NCBI RefSeq assembly: GCF_035593345.1
Contig: NZ_CP141606.1
Location: forward strand, 744,001-808,000
Length of the DNA: 64,000 bases
Direction: 5' to 3'
Source of the DNA: Lelliottia sp. JS-SCA-14
GTDB lineage: Bacteria > Pseudomonadota > Gammaproteobacteria > Enterobacterales > Enterobacteriaceae
Below, piece after piece: positions 23,458-35,108 of the stretch (within the stretch, counting starts at the first letter, position 1; the number at the start of each line of letters is the position of its first letter). The notes beneath the pieces were generated by a model. That model did not search any database and had not been told where the DNA came from. It saw only the letters and a program-made list of their open reading frames with translations. Made by a program: the position numbers and the translations under genes.

Positions 23458-26364
23458 TTACTGATGCGTCACAACGATCAGACGCAGCGCGTCCAGTCGC
23501 CAGCTCGCCTGATCCAGGCTTTCCATGACCTGCTCGCGGTTGCTCTCGATCGCAGCCAGCTCGTCGTCACGGATGTTTGGGTTCACCGCTTTTAAGGCTT
23601 CCAGACGCGACAGTTCGGCCGAGAGTTTATCGTCCGCTTCGCTGCGAGCGGCATCAATCAGCGCGCGGGCAGCTTTCTCAATCTGCGCTTCGCCCTGCTG
23701 CAGGATGGCATGCACGTCCTGCTGAACGGCATTCACCAGCTTGCTGCCCGTGTGGCGGTTCACCGCGCTCAGCTGACGGTTAAAGCTCTCAAACTCCACC
23801 TGTGCGGCGAGGTTGGTGCCGTTTTTGTCGAGCATCAGACGCACCGGCGTCGCAGGCAGGAAGCGGTTGAGCTGCAGCTGTTTCGGTGCCTGCGCCTCCA
23901 CCACGTAGATAAGCTCTAACAGCAGCGTCCCGACAGGCAGCGCTTTGTTTTTCAGCAGGGAAATGGTGCTGCTGCCCGTATCGCCTGAGAGGATCAAATC
24001 CAGACCGTTGCGAATCAGCGGGTGTTCCCAGGTGATGAACTGCGCGTCTTCACGGGAAAGCGCGACGTCACGCTCGAAGGTGATGGTGCAGCCATCCTCC
24101 GGCAGACCCGGGAAATCCGGGACCAGCATGTGATCGGACGGCGTCAGGACGATCATGTTTTCGCCGCGATCGTCCTGGTTGATACCCACGATATCAAACA
24201 GGTTCATCGCAAAACTGATCAGGCTGGTGTCGTCGTCCTGCTCTTCAATGCTTTCGGCAAGCTGCTGCGCTTTTTCGCCGCCGTTGGAGTGGATCTCCAG
24301 CAGGCGGTCGCGGCCTTGTTCGAGCTGCAGTTTCAGCGCGTCGTGCTTCTCGCGACAGGATTTGATCAGGTCGTCAAAACCTTCGGTCTCTTCCGGGGCC
24401 GCCAGGTAGCCGATCAGATCGCTGTGCACCTGGTCGTAAATGGTGCGCCCGGTCGGGCAGGTATGTTCAAAGGCGTCCAGCCCTTCGTGGAACCAGCGCA
24501 CCAGTACGGACTGAGCGGTTTTTTCGAGGAACGGGACGTGGATCTGAATATCGTGCGCCTGACCGATACGGTCCAGACGGCCGATACGCTGCTCCAGCAG
24601 ATCCGGGTTAAACGGCAGATCGAACATCACCAGATGGCTGGCGAACTGGAAGTTACGCCCTTCGGAGCCGATTTCGGAGCACAGCAGAACCTGCGCGCCG
24701 CTGTCCTCTTCGCCGAACCAGGCCGCTGCGCGGTCACGCTCTATGATCGACATCCCTTCGTGGAACACGGCGGCGCGGATCCCTTCCCGCTCGCGCAGGA
24801 CCTGCTCCAGCTGCAGCGCGGTGGCCGCTTTGGCGCAAATCACCAGCACTTTCTGTGAGCGGTGAGCCGTCAGATAACCCATCAGCCACTCGACGCGCGG
24901 ATCGAAGTTCCACCAGGTTCCGGTATCGCCTTCGAACTCCTGGTAAATCTGTTCCGGATAGAGCATGTCACGCGCGCGCTCTTCCGCACTTTTACGCGCA
25001 CCCATGATGCCGGAGACTTTAATCGCCGTCTGATACTGGGTCGGCAGCGGCAGCTTGATGGTGTGCAGCTCGCGTTTAGGGAAGCCTTTCACGCCATTAC
25101 GGGTGTTACGGAACAGCACGCGGCTGGTGCCGTGGCGGTCCATCAGCATCGAGACCAGCTCCTGACGCGCGGTTTCGGCGTCATCGCGGTCGCTGTTCGC
25201 GGCGTGCAGCAGCGGCTCAATATCCTGTTCGCCAATCAGCTCGCTCAGGGTGTTGAGTTCATCGTTGGAGAGGTGTTTCCCGGCCAGCAGCAGCGCCACC
25301 GCGTCGGCAACCGGGCGATAGTTTTGCTGTTCTTCGACGAACACCGAGAAATCGTGGAAACGGTTGGGATCAAGCAGACGCAGACGGGCAAAGTGGCTTT
25401 CGAGACCCAGCTGTTCCGGCGTGGCGGTCAGCAGCAGAATACCCGGCACGCGCTCTGCCAGCTGTTCGATAGCCATGTACTCACGGCTTGGCGCGTCTTC
25501 ACTCCACACCAGGTGGTGCGCTTCGTCGACGACCATGATATCCCACTCGGCGTCGCACAGATGCTCAAGGCGCTGCTTGCTGCGGCGCACGAAATCGAGG
25601 GAGCAGATCACCAGCTGCTCTGTTTCAAACGGGTTGTCCGCGTCGTGCTGAGCTTCGGCGTAGCGCTCGTCATCGAACAGGGAGAAACGCAGGTTGAAGC
25701 GGCGCAGCATCTCGACCAGCCACTGGTGTTGCAGAGTTTCTGGCACCACAATCAGTACGCGCTCGGCGGCGCCAGAGAGCAGCTGTTGATGCAGGATCAT
25801 ACCCGCTTCGATGGTTTTGCCGAGGCCCACTTCATCGGCCAGCAGGACGCGCGGCGCATGACGACGACCGACGTCGTGGGCGATGTTCAGCTGGTGCGGG
25901 ATCAGGCTGGTACGCTGACCGCGCAGGCCGCTCCACGGCATACGGTACTGTTCACTCTGGAATTTACGCGCGCGATAGCGCAGGGCAAAACGGTCCATGC
26001 GGTCAATCTGACCGGCAAACAGACGGTCCTGCGGCTTGCTGAAGACCAGGCGGCTGTCGAGCAGCACTTCGCGCAGGATGACATTGGTCTCTTCGGTGTC
26101 CACCCGCGTACCGATGTAGGCGAGGATCCCATTCTCTTCTTTTACGTCTTCAATCTTCAGCTGCCAGCCTTCATGGCTGGTAACGGTGTCACCCGGGTTA
26201 AACATGACGCGGGTAACAGGGGAATCATTGCGTGCATACAGACGGTTTTCACCCGTGGCCGGGAAGAGGATCGTGACCATACGCGCATCCAGCGCTACCA
26301 CAGTTCCTAATCCAAGTTCGCTTTCTGTATCGCTGATCCAGCGTTGACCAAGTGTAAAAGGCAT
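23458..26364 (-). CDS. rapA: RapA (HepA), RNA-polymerase-associated Swi2/Snf2 ATPase
   Basis: Recycles RNA polymerase stalled after transcription. 968 residues, matching E. coli. N-terminal tandem Tudor-like domains ([19 protein letters not shown]...), then the ATPase: Walker A-type [13 protein letters not shown] at residues 176-188, DEAH box [10 protein letters not shown] near 277-286, motif [13 protein letters not shown], and helicase-C motifs [46 protein letters not shown] around 560-605. A long C-terminal region follows. The operon continues to rluA. Confidence 0.97.
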   Translation of the reverse strand: MPFTLGQRWISDTESELGLGTVVALDARMVTILFPATGENRLYARNDSPVTRVMFNPGDTVTSHEGWQLKIEDVKEENGILAYIGTRVDTEETNVILREVLLDSRLVFSKPQDRLFAGQIDRMDRFALRYRARKFQSEQYRMPWSGLRGQRTSLIPHQLNIAHDVGRRHAPRVLLADEVGLGKTIEAGMILHQQLLSGAAERVLIVVPETLQHQWLVEMLRRFNLRFSLFDDERYAEAQHDADNPFETEQLVICSLDFVRRSKQRLEHLCDAEWDIMVVDEAHHLVWSEDAPSREYMAIEQLAERVPGILLLTATPEQLGLESHFARLRLLDPNRFHDFSVFVEEQQNYRPVADAVALLLAGKHLSNDELNTLSELIGEQDIEPLLHAANSDRDDAETARQELVSMLMDRHGTSRVLFRNTRNGVKGFPKRELHTIKLPLPTQYQTAIKVSGIMGARKSAEERARDMLYPEQIYQEFEGDTGTWWNFDPRVEWLMGYLTAHRSQKVLVICAKAATALQLEQVLREREGIRAAVFHEGMSIIERDRAAAWFGEEDSGAQVLLCSEIGSEGRNFQFASHLVMFDLPFNPDLLEQRIGRLDRIGQAHDIQIHVPFLEKTAQSVLVRWFHEGLDAFEHTCPTGRTIYDQVHSDLIGYLAAPEETEGFDDLIKSCREKHDALKLQLEQGRDRLLEIHSNGGEKAQQLAESIEEQDDDTSLISFAMNLFDIVGINQDDRGENMIVLTPSDHMLVPDFPGLPEDGCTITFERDVALSREDAQFITWEHPLIRNGLDLILSGDTGSSTISLLKNKALPVGTLLLELIYVVEAQAPKQLQLNRFLPATPVRLMLDKNGTNLAAQVEFESFNRQLSAVNRHTGSKLVNAVQQDVHAILQQGEAQIEKAARALIDAARSEADDKLSAELSRLEALKAVNPNIRDDELAAIESNREQVMESLDQASWRLDALRLIVVTHQ

Positions 26365-26495
26365 AGTTATTGGGCTCTAATCTTTAGTTTTGCAGGCAAT
26401 AGTTCGACCACCGTCGCAGAGTGACGGCCATCGAAAAATGGGTCCGGGAATGGAAAGGGCGCTATGGTACTGGATGGCGGCGTTTTCGTCACGCG

Positions 26496-28853
26496 TCAAA
26501 ATAGCCCCAGTTGCCCTGTCATGAGTGTAGCAAAATCATCGTCGACGAAGGGTAATATTCCATCGGCAACAGGCATTAACTGGCGCGTCAGATAGTGATC
26601 GTAATCCAGCGGCGAGTGCTGATAATCGACCGGCTCCGGGCCGCTGGTGGTCCAGACGTATTTGATGGTTCCCCGGTTTTGATACTGCGGCGCGCGACCG
26701 AGACGCAGGTTCTCTTCATCGGCCAGCCTGGCGGCGCGAACGTGCGGCGGAACGTTGCGCTGATACTCCGCCAGCGGGCGGCGCAGACGCTTACGATAGA
26801 CTAGCTGGCTGTCCAGCTCTCCTGCCAGCAGGCTGGCGATGGTCTCGCGGACATAATCCTGATACGGCTCGTTGCGAAACACGCGCAGATAGAGCGTCTG
26901 CTGGAACTGTTGCGCCAGCGGGGTCCAGTCGGTGCGCACGGTTTCCAGCCCTTTAAACACCATGCGCTGCGAGTCGCCTTCCTGAATCAAACCGGCGTAA
27001 CGCTTCTTGCTGCCCTGCTCGGTGCCGCGAATCGTCGGCATCAAAAAGCGGCTGAAATGGGTTTCAAATTCAATTTCTAAGGCGCTGGTTAAGCGCTCTT
27101 TTTGCAAATGGTTTTGCCACCAGTCGTTAATGAAAGCCACCAGATCGTTGCCAATTTTGGCGGCGGCCTCTTCGCTGTGTGCGCCTTTCAGCCAGACAAA
27201 GGTCGAGTCCGTGTCGCCGTAGATCACGTCATAGCCCTGGGATTCCACCAGGGCTTTGGTCTGGCGCATGATCTCATGCCCGCGCATGGTGATCGACGAG
27301 GCGAGGCGGGGATCGAAAAACCGACAGGCGCTGGTCCCGAGCACGCCGTAGAAGGCGTTCATAATGATCTTCAGCGCCTGAGAGAGGGGTTTATTGTGAT
27401 GGCGCTTGGCCTCGTCGCGCCCGTGCCAGATCTGGCTGACGATCTCCGGCAGGCAGTGTTTCTCCCGCGAGAAACGCGCGCCGAGAAAACCTTCCGTGCT
27501 GTGGGCGTCATCGGGCTGAGCCATGCCCTCGACCAGCCCGACGGGATCGATCAGGAAGGTGCGAATGATCGACGGGTACAGGCTTTTATAGTCCAGCACC
27601 AGCACCGAATCATACAGCCCAGGCCGCGAGTCCATCACATACCCGCCGGGGCTGGCCTGGGGCGGAACTTCGCCGAGATTCGGCGCGACATAACCCGCGC
27701 GGTGCATACGCGGAATATAAAGGTGGCCGAACGCAGCAACAGATCCGCCGTGGCGATCGATCGCCAGGCCGTTGACGGTGGCGCGTTCCAGCAGGAACGG
27801 CATGATTTCGGTCTTATGGAAAATCCGCGTCACCAGTTCGCAGTCTTTCAGGTTGTAGGTGGCCAGCGCTGGTTTGTCTTCGTTGAAGCGCCGGTCGATC
27901 TCGTCCATGCGATCCCAGGGATTGTCGATGGATTTCCCTTCGCCGAGCAGCTCCTGGGAGACTGCTTCCAGCGAGAAAGAGGAGAAACTCCAGAACGCGG
28001 ATTTGAGGGCTTCGATGCCGTCGATAATCACCCGACCGTTGGCCTGGGCAAAGAACACGCCGTTTTTAAAACCGTGCTCGCGCCACTCCAGCTCGCTGTT
28101 GCCGCGCCCGAGCATCAGGGGAATGCGGTAGCGCTCGGCATGTTTTTGCAAAACGCGCAGGTCAAACTGCACCACGTTCCAGCCGATCAGCACATCGGGA
28201 TCGTGGGTGGCAAACCACTGGTTGAGTTTTTCGATCAGCTGCGGGCGACTGTTGACGTACACAAGCTCAAAATCGAGTCCCGACGCATCGCCGTTTTCCG
28301 GGCCCAGCATGTAGACAATCCGCTGGCCGCAGCCTTCCAGCCCGATGCAGTACAGCTCGCCGTGGCGCGTGGTTTCGATATCCAGCGACACCCATTTCAG
28401 CGGCGGGCGGTAGTGGGGATTGGGTTTCAGACGGGCGTTAATGAGTTTGTCGCCTTGCGGCGTGCCGTCGACCCAGACGGGGGCGGTGATAAAGCGCTCC
28501 ATCAGGAAACGTTCCGGCGGACGAATATCCGCTTCGTAGAGCGTCACACCCGCTTCGCGCAGCAACTTTTCATAGCGCATCAGCTGGCGATGCGCGCGGC
28601 AGTACAGCCCAAACACAGGCGTACGGTGGAAATCTTTCAGCTCCAGCGGCGTGATGCGCCAGCCGTTTTCCCCGCGCAATACCTCGCGCGTTTTTTCAAC
28701 GTACTGTTCCGGGATAAAGGCCACAGACTCTTGCGGCGGAAGTGTGACGTTCAGCGGACCCTCGTCCGTTGCCAGCCAGAATTCCACTTCGGTGCCCTGA
28801 GGGGTATCCCGCCAGTGCCGGGTCAGTAAAAAGCCTTCTCGCGCCTGCGCCAC
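26496..28853 (-). CDS. polB: DNA polymerase II (family B)
   Basis: SOS-induced proofreading polymerase for replication restart and lesion bypass. 785 residues. The 3'-5' exonuclease motif [10 protein letters not shown] has Asp158 and Glu160. Polymerase motif A is [14 protein letters not shown], motif C is [10 protein letters not shown] with the two catalytic aspartates, and the KxxxNxxYG helix is [14 protein letters not shown]. The C-terminus GQLGLF fits the QL-x-LF beta-clamp-binding motif. A LexA-controlled promoter lies directly upstream (28885-28926). Confidence 0.97.
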   Translation of the reverse strand: MAQAREGFLLTRHWRDTPQGTEVEFWLATDEGPLNVTLPPQESVAFIPEQYVEKTREVLRGENGWRITPLELKDFHRTPVFGLYCRAHRQLMRYEKLLREAGVTLYEADIRPPERFLMERFITAPVWVDGTPQGDKLINARLKPNPHYRPPLKWVSLDIETTRHGELYCIGLEGCGQRIVYMLGPENGDASGLDFELVYVNSRPQLIEKLNQWFATHDPDVLIGWNVVQFDLRVLQKHAERYRIPLMLGRGNSELEWREHGFKNGVFFAQANGRVIIDGIEALKSAFWSFSSFSLEAVSQELLGEGKSIDNPWDRMDEIDRRFNEDKPALATYNLKDCELVTRIFHKTEIMPFLLERATVNGLAIDRHGGSVAAFGHLYIPRMHRAGYVAPNLGEVPPQASPGGYVMDSRPGLYDSVLVLDYKSLYPSIIRTFLIDPVGLVEGMAQPDDAHSTEGFLGARFSREKHCLPEIVSQIWHGRDEAKRHHNKPLSQALKIIMNAFYGVLGTSACRFFDPRLASSITMRGHEIMRQTKALVESQGYDVIYGDTDSTFVWLKGAHSEEAAAKIGNDLVAFINDWWQNHLQKERLTSALEIEFETHFSRFLMPTIRGTEQGSKKRYAGLIQEGDSQRMVFKGLETVRTDWTPLAQQFQQTLYLRVFRNEPYQDYVRETIASLLAGELDSQLVYRKRLRRPLAEYQRNVPPHVRAARLADEENLRLGRAPQYQNRGTIKYVWTTSGPEPVDYQHSPLDYDHYLTRQLMPVADGILPFVDDDFATLMTGQLGLF

Positions 28854-28884
28854 GCCGTTATCCCAAAAAACAAAACCAGGCGTG

Positions 28885-28928
28885 AGTATAGCCTGGTTAA
28901 GGGGTCTTTGCTGGGGTTATATACAGGT
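28885..28928 (-). promoter_or_regulatory. polB promoter with LexA box
   Basis: On the minus strand a LexA box CTG-N10-CAG (28911-28926; CTGTATATAACCCCAG) overlaps the -35 region. The -10 TATACT (28885-28890) follows 17 bp further on. The -10 sits inside an inverted repeat, AACCAGGC-TATACTCAC-GCCTGGTT (28875-28899), an arrangement I recall from the E. coli polB promoter. This supports SOS induction of polB. Confidence 0.8.
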
Positions 28929-28936
28929 GTGTTTTT

Positions 28937-28966
28937 GCCGGATGGTGCTGCGCTTATCCAGCCTAC
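28937..28966. repeat. Single REP element between polB and araD
   Basis: GCCGGATGGTGCTGCGCTTA then TCCAGCCTAC: one REP unit immediately downstream of the araD stop, probably forming the 3' end of the ara transcript just before the polB promoter. Confidence 0.8.
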
Positions 28967-28980
28967 AAAACCCTAACCGA

Positions 28981-29676
28981 TCACTGCCCGTAATACGCCT
29001 TCGCCCCGTGCTTGCGCAGATAGTGTTTATCCAGCAGCGTTTGCTGCATGTCCGGGAGCTGCGGTGACAGCTGGCGGCAGAAGATCCCCATGTAGGCGAC
29101 TTCTTCCAGCACGATGGCGTTATGTACCGCGTCTTCGGCGTTTTTACCCCAGGCGAATGGGCCGTGGGAGTGAACCAAGACGCCTGGCATTTGCGCCGCG
29201 TCGATCCCCTGTTTTTCAAAGGTTTCGACGATCACGTTGCCCGTCTCCCACTCGTACTCGCCGTTGATTTCGGCGTCGGTCATTTTACGCGTGCAGGGGA
29301 TGGAGCCGTAGAAATAGTCGGCATGCGTCGTGCCCGTCGCCGGAATCGACTGCCCGGCCTGCGCCCAGATGGTGGCGTGGCGCGAGTGGGTGTGGACGAT
29401 GCCGCCAATCGACGGGAATGACTGATAGAGCAGGCGATGGGTTGGCGTATCGGAGGAGGGCTTTTTGGTCCCTTCGACGACTTCGCCGGTGGCGATGCTC
29501 ACCACCACCATGTCGTCGGCGGTCATTACGCTGTAATCCACGCCGGAGGGTTTAATCACAAAGACGCCTTTCTCCCGATCGACGGCGCTGACGTTGCCCC
29601 AGGTGAGGGTAACGAGATGGTGTTTCGGCAGGGCGAGGTTGGCTTCCAGCACCTGACGTTTGAGATCTTCTAACAT
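28981..29676 (-). CDS. araD: L-ribulose-5-phosphate 4-epimerase
   Basis: Converts L-ribulose 5-phosphate to D-xylulose 5-phosphate, the last step of L-arabinose entry into the pentose phosphate pathway. 231 residues. A class II aldolase-fold zinc enzyme: the [10 protein letters not shown] and [12 protein letters not shown] motifs give the metal ligands. The start at 29676 ([16 protein letters not shown]) equals E. coli. The frame is open about 150 bases further upstream, but only through the REP pair. It is separated from araA by that REP pair. Confidence 0.97.
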   Translation of the reverse strand: MLEDLKRQVLEANLALPKHHLVTLTWGNVSAVDREKGVFVIKPSGVDYSVMTADDMVVVSIATGEVVEGTKKPSSDTPTHRLLYQSFPSIGGIVHTHSRHATIWAQAGQSIPATGTTHADYFYGSIPCTRKMTDAEINGEYEWETGNVIVETFEKQGIDAAQMPGVLVHSHGPFAWGKNAEDAVHNAIVLEEVAYMGIFCRQLSPQLPDMQQTLLDKHYLRKHGAKAYYGQ

Positions 29677-29687
29677 GTTGTCTCCAT

Positions 29688-29764
29688 GCCGGGTGGCGCT
29701 TCGCTGACCCGGCCTACAGTGTTTGTGCGCTCCCGTAGGCCCGGTAAACGAAGTGCCACCGGGC
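29688..29764. repeat. REP pair (BIME) between araA and araD
   Basis: Inverted REP units at 29688-29717 (GCCGGGTGGCGCTTCGCTGA...) and 29735-29764 (GTAGGCCCGGTAAACGAAGT...). The gap lies inside one transcription unit, so the hairpin can change the relative stability of the araBA and araD messages. Confidence 0.88.
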
Positions 29765-29779
29765 AATCCGTCACCGTAC

Positions 29780-31282
29780 TTAACGTTTTGAACCGTAATA
29801 GACTTCGTTCCAGCGCAGCGCATCTTTAAACGCTGGCAGACGGGTGTCGTTGTCGATGACGGTCAGCTCGATGTCATGCAACTCCGCGAACTGGCGCATA
29901 TCGTTCAGATCCAGCGAGTGGCTGAAGACCGTATGGTGCGCGCCACCGGCGACGATCCAGGCCTCCGATGCGGTTGGCAGATCCGGCTGCGCTTTCCACA
30001 GGGCGTTCGCCACCGGCAGTTTTGGCAGGGAATGCGGGGTTTCGACGGCATCCACGCAGTTCACCAGCAGACGGAAGCGATCGCCGAGATCGATCAGGCT
30101 GGCGTTAATCGCCGGGCCGGTGCGGGTGTTGAAGATCAGACGGGCCGGATCGGCTTTGCCGCCAATGCCCAGGTATTGCACGTCGAGGATCGGTTTCTCT
30201 TCGACGGCGATGGAAGGACACACTTCCAGCATGTGCGAGCCCAGCACCAGATCGTTGCCGTTCTCGAAGTGGTAGGTGTAATCCTCCATAAAGGAGGTGC
30301 CGCCCTGTAGACCGGTCGACATCACCTTCATGATGCGAAGCAGGGCGGCGGTTTTCCAGTCGCCTTCGCCCGCAAAGCCGTAGCCTTGCTGCATCAGACG
30401 TTGTACCGCCAGGCCTGGCAGTTGTTTCAGGCCGTGGAGGTCTTCAAAAGTGGTGGTAAAGGCGTGGAAGCCGCCCTGTTCGAGGAAGCGTTTCATGCCC
30501 AGTTCGATACGCGCCGCATCGATGACGTTCTGGCGCTTGTCGCCGTTGATCTGCGCCGCCGCGGTCAGGCGGTAGCTGCTTTCGTATTCATCCACCAGCG
30601 CGCTGACATCGCCCTCGCTGATGTCGTTCACCACCTGCACCAGATCGCCCACGGCCCAGGTGTTTACCGAGAAACCAAATTTGATCTGCGCGGCGACTTT
30701 ATCGCCGTCGGTCACCGCTACTTCGCGCATGTTGTCGCCAAAACGCACCACTTTCAGATGGCGGGTATCCTGTTTCGATACCGCCTGGCGCATCCAGGAG
30801 CCGATGCGCTGCTGCGCGTGTTGATCCTGCCAGTGACCGGTCACCACGCCGTGCTGCTGGCGCATACGCGCGCCGATGAAGCCGAACTCGCGGCCGCCGT
30901 GTGCGGTCTGGTTCAGGTTCATAAAGTCCATATCGATGCTGTCCCACGGCAGGGAGGCGTTGAACTGGGTATGGAACTGGAGAAGCGGTTTGTTGAGGAT
31001 CGTCAGGCCGTTGATCCACATTTTGGCCGGGGAGAAGGTGTGCAGCCATACCACCATCCCGGCGCATTTGTCGTCGTAGTTCGCATCGCGGCAGATATGG
31101 GTAATTTCGTCCGGCGTGGTGCCGAGCGGTTTCAGCACCAGCTTGCACGGCAGTTTGGCCTCGGCGTTCAGGGCGTTAACCACGTGCTCCGCGTGTTTTG
31201 TCACCTGCTGCAGCGCTTCCGGTCCGTATAAATGCTGGCTGCCAATGACAAACCACACTTCATAATTACTAAAAATGCTCAT
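29780..31282 (-). CDS. araA: L-arabinose isomerase
   Basis: Interconverts L-arabinose and L-ribulose; Mn2+-dependent cytoplasmic enzyme. 500 residues, the E. coli length. N-terminus [27 protein letters not shown], with [43 protein letters not shown], and [31 protein letters not shown] containing catalytic Glu and His residues. The gene is 10 bases after araB, within the araBAD operon. Confidence 0.98.
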   Translation of the reverse strand: MSIFSNYEVWFVIGSQHLYGPEALQQVTKHAEHVVNALNAEAKLPCKLVLKPLGTTPDEITHICRDANYDDKCAGMVVWLHTFSPAKMWINGLTILNKPLLQFHTQFNASLPWDSIDMDFMNLNQTAHGGREFGFIGARMRQQHGVVTGHWQDQHAQQRIGSWMRQAVSKQDTRHLKVVRFGDNMREVAVTDGDKVAAQIKFGFSVNTWAVGDLVQVVNDISEGDVSALVDEYESSYRLTAAAQINGDKRQNVIDAARIELGMKRFLEQGGFHAFTTTFEDLHGLKQLPGLAVQRLMQQGYGFAGEGDWKTAALLRIMKVMSTGLQGGTSFMEDYTYHFENGNDLVLGSHMLEVCPSIAVEEKPILDVQYLGIGGKADPARLIFNTRTGPAINASLIDLGDRFRLLVNCVDAVETPHSLPKLPVANALWKAQPDLPTASEAWIVAGGAHHTVFSHSLDLNDMRQFAELHDIELTVIDNDTRLPAFKDALRWNEVYYGSKR

Positions 31283-31292
31283 TATCGTGTCC

Positions 31293-33002
31293 TTAATGTG
31301 TCAGGGTTGCCGGTTTTTCCGCGGTGTTTTTGGCCGGGGCGGCGACTGGGAGATAGTGCTGTTCGGCGCTTTTCGACCACTGCAGGTAGCGCTGATAAAG
31401 CTGTTCGAAGCGTTGGGCCTGCGCTGCGCGCGGCTGAAGCGTGCTCTCAACTTTGCTTGCCATGTGCTGCTGCGCGGTCGGGATATCCGCGTGAACGCCT
31501 GCCGCAACGGCAGCGAAAATGGCGGCACCGAGGGCACAGCACTGATCGGAGGCAACGATCTGCAGCGGACGGTTCAGCACGTCGCAGCAAGCCTGCATGA
31601 TCACCGGGTTTTTACGCGCAATGCCGCCAAGAGCCATCACCTCGTTCACGGCGATCCCCTGTTCGGTGAAGCACTCCATGATGGCGCGTGCGCCAAAGGC
31701 GGTGGCCGCAATCAGGCCGCCAAACAGCGCGGGCGCGTCGGTCGCCAGATTCAGGTCGGTGATCACGCCTTTAAGACGCTGATTGGCAAACGGGGTGCGA
31801 CGACCGTTAAACCAGTCAAGCACCACCGGGAGATGATCCAGCGACGGGTTTTTCGCCCAGGCTTCGGTCAGCTGCGGAAGAAGCTGTTTTTTGCTGGCGG
31901 CGATCTGCGCTTTCAGTTCCGGATGGGTTTCCGCCAGCTGATCAAGCGGCCAGCCGAGCACGCGGCCAAACCAGGCGTAGATATCACCGAAGGCGGATTG
32001 CCCTGCTTCCAGCCCGATAAAATCAGGGACCACGCTGCCGTCCACCTGACCGCAAATCCCTTTCACGGCGCGATCGCCGACGGTGGCTTTATCGGCGGTG
32101 AGAATGTCGCAGGTCGAGGTGCCAATGACTTTCACCAGCGTGTTCGGCTGCGCACCCGCGCCGACGGCACCCATGTGGCAGTCGAACGCCCCGCCGGAAA
32201 TCGCCACGTTCTGCGGCAGACCCAGACGCTGCGCCCACTCGGCGCAGAGGGTTCCGACCGGAATGTCAGCGGTATAGGTATCGGTAAAGAGCGGGTATTT
32301 CAGGCTTTGATTGATGAGCGGATCGAGTTCATCGAAGAATGCCGCCGGAGGCAGTCCGCCCCAGCTTTCATGCCACAGGGATTTATGCCCGGCGCTGCAG
32401 CGTCCACGGCGAATATCCTGCGGGCGGGTGGTGCCTGACAGCAGGGCTGGCACCCAGTCGCAGAGCTCAATCCACGACACCGCAGCCTGCGCCACGTCGC
32501 GGTCGGCGCGGGTGACGTGCAGAATTTTGGCCCAGAACCACTCGCTGGAATAAATCCCGCCAATGAAGCGGGAGTAGTCGGTTTTGCCCGCCTGATGGCA
32601 CAAACGGGTGATGGCTTCGGCCTCTTCAACCGCAGTATGGTCTTTCCACAGCACGAACATGGCGTTCGGGTTGTCGGCAAACTCAGGGCGCAGCGCCAGC
32701 ACGCGGCCTTCGGCATCTACCGGAGCTGGCGTCGAGCCGGTGCTGTCCACGCCGATGCCGACAATCTCGGCGCGCTGGGCTTCGCTCAGCTCAGCAAGCA
32801 CGGTTTTGATCGCCGCTTCCATCGATTCGATGTAATCGCGCGGGTGGTGGCGGAACTGGTTATTTGGCGCATCGCAGTAACGCCCCTCTTGCCAGCGCGG
32901 ATACCACTCCACGCTGGTTGCTATCTCCTGGCCCGTACGACACTCCACCGCCAGGGCGCGTACCGAGTCACTGCCAAAATCGAGGCCAATCGCAATTGCC
33001 AT
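31293..33002 (-). CDS. araB: L-ribulokinase
   Basis: Phosphorylates L-ribulose with ATP. An FGGY-family sugar kinase of 569 residues, three longer than I recall for E. coli, with most of the difference near the C-terminus. The N-terminal ATPase motif is [49 protein letters not shown] and [24 protein letters not shown] are further family motifs. It is the first gene of araBAD, driven by the AraC/CRP promoter at 33038-33134. Confidence 0.97.
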   Translation of the reverse strand: MAIAIGLDFGSDSVRALAVECRTGQEIATSVEWYPRWQEGRYCDAPNNQFRHHPRDYIESMEAAIKTVLAELSEAQRAEIVGIGVDSTGSTPAPVDAEGRVLALRPEFADNPNAMFVLWKDHTAVEEAEAITRLCHQAGKTDYSRFIGGIYSSEWFWAKILHVTRADRDVAQAAVSWIELCDWVPALLSGTTRPQDIRRGRCSAGHKSLWHESWGGLPPAAFFDELDPLINQSLKYPLFTDTYTADIPVGTLCAEWAQRLGLPQNVAISGGAFDCHMGAVGAGAQPNTLVKVIGTSTCDILTADKATVGDRAVKGICGQVDGSVVPDFIGLEAGQSAFGDIYAWFGRVLGWPLDQLAETHPELKAQIAASKKQLLPQLTEAWAKNPSLDHLPVVLDWFNGRRTPFANQRLKGVITDLNLATDAPALFGGLIAATAFGARAIMECFTEQGIAVNEVMALGGIARKNPVIMQACCDVLNRPLQIVASDQCCALGAAIFAAVAAGVHADIPTAQQHMASKVESTLQPRAAQAQRFEQLYQRYLQWSKSAEQHYLPVAAPAKNTAEKPATLTH

Positions 33003-33061
33003 TTATGTTGCTCCATCAAAAAACGGGTATGGATCAACATTAGAGATTGGGGGCGAAAATC

Positions 33062-33099
33062 GTCAGGCAGGATCCGCTAATCTTATGGATTAAATTGCT
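33062..33099 (-). promoter_or_regulatory. araI1 and araI2 (AraC half-sites)
   Basis: On the minus strand I1 reads AGCAATTTAATCCATA (33084-33099) and I2 reads AGCGGATCCTGCCTGAC (33062-33078). I2 overlaps the -35 hexamer, which is required for AraC activation. Confidence 0.85.
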
Positions 33100-33110
33100 G
33101 TTGAGGTGGA

Positions 33111-33134
33111 AAGTGTGACGCCGTGCAAATATTC
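33111..33134. promoter_or_regulatory. CRP site of the ara region
   Basis: AAGTGTGACGCCGTGCAAAT sits immediately upstream of araI1 and keeps the TGTGA half of the CRP consensus. The spacing to I1 matches the E. coli ara layout. Confidence 0.75.
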
Positions 33135-33294
33135 AATGTGGACATTTCTGCCGCAGTTATAGACACTTTTGTTACCGCTGATTGACATGATGTCGCGGAA
33201 AAATCTGGGGTAAAGGCTGAGGCAAAGCGGAATTAAAAGAGCGGGCAGGTGATTGGGATCTTTTAACGACCCGTTTTTATACGGCTTTTATCGA

Positions 33295-33310
33295 TATGGA
33301 CAATTTGTTT
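33295..33310 (+). promoter_or_regulatory. araO2, distal AraC looping site
   Basis: TATGGACAATTTGTTT lies in the araC leader, in the same orientation as TATGGATTAAATTGCT of araI1. First base to first base the distance is 211 bp, the separation known for the repression loop in E. coli. Confidence 0.8.
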
Positions 33311-33339
33311 CCTTATTGACCGTCGGGAGTCACCTGTTT

Positions 33340-34182
33340 ATGGCCGAAATACAAAACGATCCCCTGTTGCCGGGCTACTCCTTCAACGCCCATCTGGTGG
33401 CGGGTTTGACTCCCATTGAAGCCGACGGCTACCTCGACTTTTTCGTCGACCGTCCGCTGGGGATGAAAGGCTATATCCTGAATATCACCGTGCGCGGCGA
33501 AGGGATCATCAAAAATCACGATCGGCAGTTTGTCTGTCGTCCGGGCGATATTTTGCTGTTCCCGCCGGGAGAGATTCACCACTACGGACGCCATCCGGAC
33601 GCGAAAGAGTGGTATCACCAGTGGGTCTACTTCCGCCCGCGCGCCTACTGGCAGGAGTGGCTGGCCTGGCCGGCGATTTTTGCCCACACCGGTTTTTATC
33701 GCCCCGACGAAGCGCATCAGGCGCAGTTCCGCGAGCTGTTTGCGCAGATTATTGAAGCCCAGGCGGGCGGGCGCTACGCCGAACTGCTGGCGATCAATCT
33801 GCTGGAACAGCTGCTGCTGCGGCGCATGGAGGCGATTAACGCGTCGCTCAATCCGCCGCTGGATAACCGCGTGCGCGATGCCTGCCAGTACATCAGCGAC
33901 CATCTGGCGGACAGCCAGTTTGATATCGCGGGGGTCGCCCAGCACGTCTGTCTGTCGCCGTCGCGCCTGTCGCATCTCTTCCGCCAGCAGCTGGGCGTGA
34001 GCGTCCTGAGCTGGCGCGAGGATCAGCGCATTAGCCAGGCCAAACTGCTGCTCAGCACCACGCGCATGCCGATTGCCACCGTCGGCCGTAATGTCGGCTT
34101 TGAAGATCAGCTCTATTTCTCCCGCGTCTTTAAGAAATGCACTGGCGCCAGCCCCAGCGAATTCCGCGCGGGGTGTGAATAA
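33340..34182 (+). CDS. araC: AraC, arabinose-responsive regulator
   Basis: Binds L-arabinose, activates araBAD and represses itself. 280 residues. N-terminal cupin sugar-binding and dimerisation domain ([24 protein letters not shown]..., [21 protein letters not shown]), then a C-terminal AraC-type double helix-turn-helix ([26 protein letters not shown] and [34 protein letters not shown]). The start [15 protein letters not shown] is at 33340 with GGGAG upstream. An upstream in-frame ATG (33253) would read through araO2 and is unlikely. It ends FRAGCE, lacking the ~11-residue tail of E. coli AraC, as in Salmonella. Confidence 0.97.
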   Translation: MAEIQNDPLLPGYSFNAHLVAGLTPIEADGYLDFFVDRPLGMKGYILNITVRGEGIIKNHDRQFVCRPGDILLFPPGEIHHYGRHPDAKEWYHQWVYFRPRAYWQEWLAWPAIFAHTGFYRPDEAHQAQFRELFAQIIEAQAGGRYAELLAINLLEQLLLRRMEAINASLNPPLDNRVRDACQYISDHLADSQFDIAGVAQHVCLSPSRLSHLFRQQLGVSVLSWREDQRISQAKLLLSTTRMPIATVGRNVGFEDQLYFSRVFKKCTGASPSEFRAGCE

Positions 34183-34310
34183 AACGTAAATAAAACTAAA
34201 CAAACAGGTGAAGTCTGGCGGCACCCGGTAAACTATTCAGACAATTGTTGTCTTGACGCGGCAGGAAGCACTTCGCAGAATCCCTGCTCTGTTATCTGAC
34301 CGGAAACGTT

Positions 34311-35078
34311 ATGCAGGCATTGCTGGAACATTTTATTACGCAGTCCGTCGCCTATTCGCTGATTGCCGTCGCGCTGGTCGCCTTTCTTGAATCGCTGGCG
34401 CTGGTCGGGCTGATATTACCCGGAACGGTGATGATGGCGGGCCTCGGGGCGCTGATCGGCAGCGGCGAGGTGAACTTCTGGCAGGCATGGATGGCCGGTA
34501 TCGTGGGCTGTCTGCTGGGGGACTGGATCTCTTTCTGGCTCGGCTGGCGCTTCAAAAAGCCGCTGCATCGCTGGTCGTTCATGAAAAAGAACAAAGCGTT
34601 GCTTGATAAAACCGAGCATGCCCTGCATCAGCACAGCATGTTTACCATTCTGATTGGGCGATTTATTGGGCCAACGCGCCCGATCGTGCCGATGGTTGCC
34701 GGGATGCTTGACCTGCCCGTCGCAAAGTTTCTGCTGCCGAACATCATCGGCTGCCTTCTCTGGCCGCCAGTCTACTTCCTGCCGGGCATTCTGGCCGGTG
34801 CGGCGATTGATATCCCCGCCGATGCGCAAAGCGGTCATTTTAAATGGCTGCTGTTAGGGACCGCGCTGCTGCTGTGGGTCGCGTTTTGGTTGTGCTGGAG
34901 ATTGTGGCGCAGTGCGAAGGCGGGGACGGATCGTCTGACCCACTATCTGCCACGTGGGCGCCTGATGATGCTCGCGCCCTTAACGCTCGGGATCGCCGTG
35001 GTGGCGCTGGTGGCGTTGATTCGTCATCCATTGATGCCGGTGTATGGCGAGATTTTGTTGAAGGTGGTGAGCCGGTAG
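34311..35078 (+). CDS. yabI: YabI, DedA-family membrane protein
   Basis: A 255-residue polytopic inner-membrane protein of the DedA/SNARE-associated family. Members act in membrane homeostasis and undecaprenyl-phosphate or phospholipid translocation; YabI itself is not well defined. Signatures: FLESLALVGLILPGTVMMAGLGALIGSG, GDWISFWLGWRFKKPLHRWSF and the GRFIGPTRPIVPMVAGMLDLP motif carrying the conserved Arg residues. About five to six hydrophobic segments. The conserved position between araC and thiQ supports the symbol. Confidence 0.93.
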   Translation: MQALLEHFITQSVAYSLIAVALVAFLESLALVGLILPGTVMMAGLGALIGSGEVNFWQAWMAGIVGCLLGDWISFWLGWRFKKPLHRWSFMKKNKALLDKTEHALHQHSMFTILIGRFIGPTRPIVPMVAGMLDLPVAKFLLPNIIGCLLWPPVYFLPGILAGAAIDIPADAQSGHFKWLLLGTALLLWVAFWLCWRLWRSAKAGTDRLTHYLPRGRLMMLAPLTLGIAVVALVALIRHPLMPVYGEILLKVVSR

Positions 35079-35108
35079 TTTATTGCGGGCCTACAGCGAC
35101 TACGAACC

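Larger units (their letters stand above)
33003..33339. promoter_or_regulatory. araBAD/araC divergent control region
   Basis: The 337-base gap holds the whole ara switch. The araBAD promoter on the minus strand has -10 TAATGT (33038-33043) and -35 CTGACG (33061-33066) with a 17-bp spacer. AraC half-sites and a CRP site are listed separately. An araO1-like segment (TATAGACACTTTTGTTA, from 33158) lies over the expected araC promoter. The site arrangement is the same as in E. coli. Confidence 0.9.

Noticed and set aside
24862..26310. A 482-codon plus-strand frame opposite rapA
   Set aside because: Same reasoning: composition typical of the complement of a GC-rich coding frame.
27102..28829. A 575-codon plus-strand frame opposite polB
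   Set aside because: Antisense shadow of a strongly conserved polymerase; low-complexity His/Gln/Arg composition and no translation signal.
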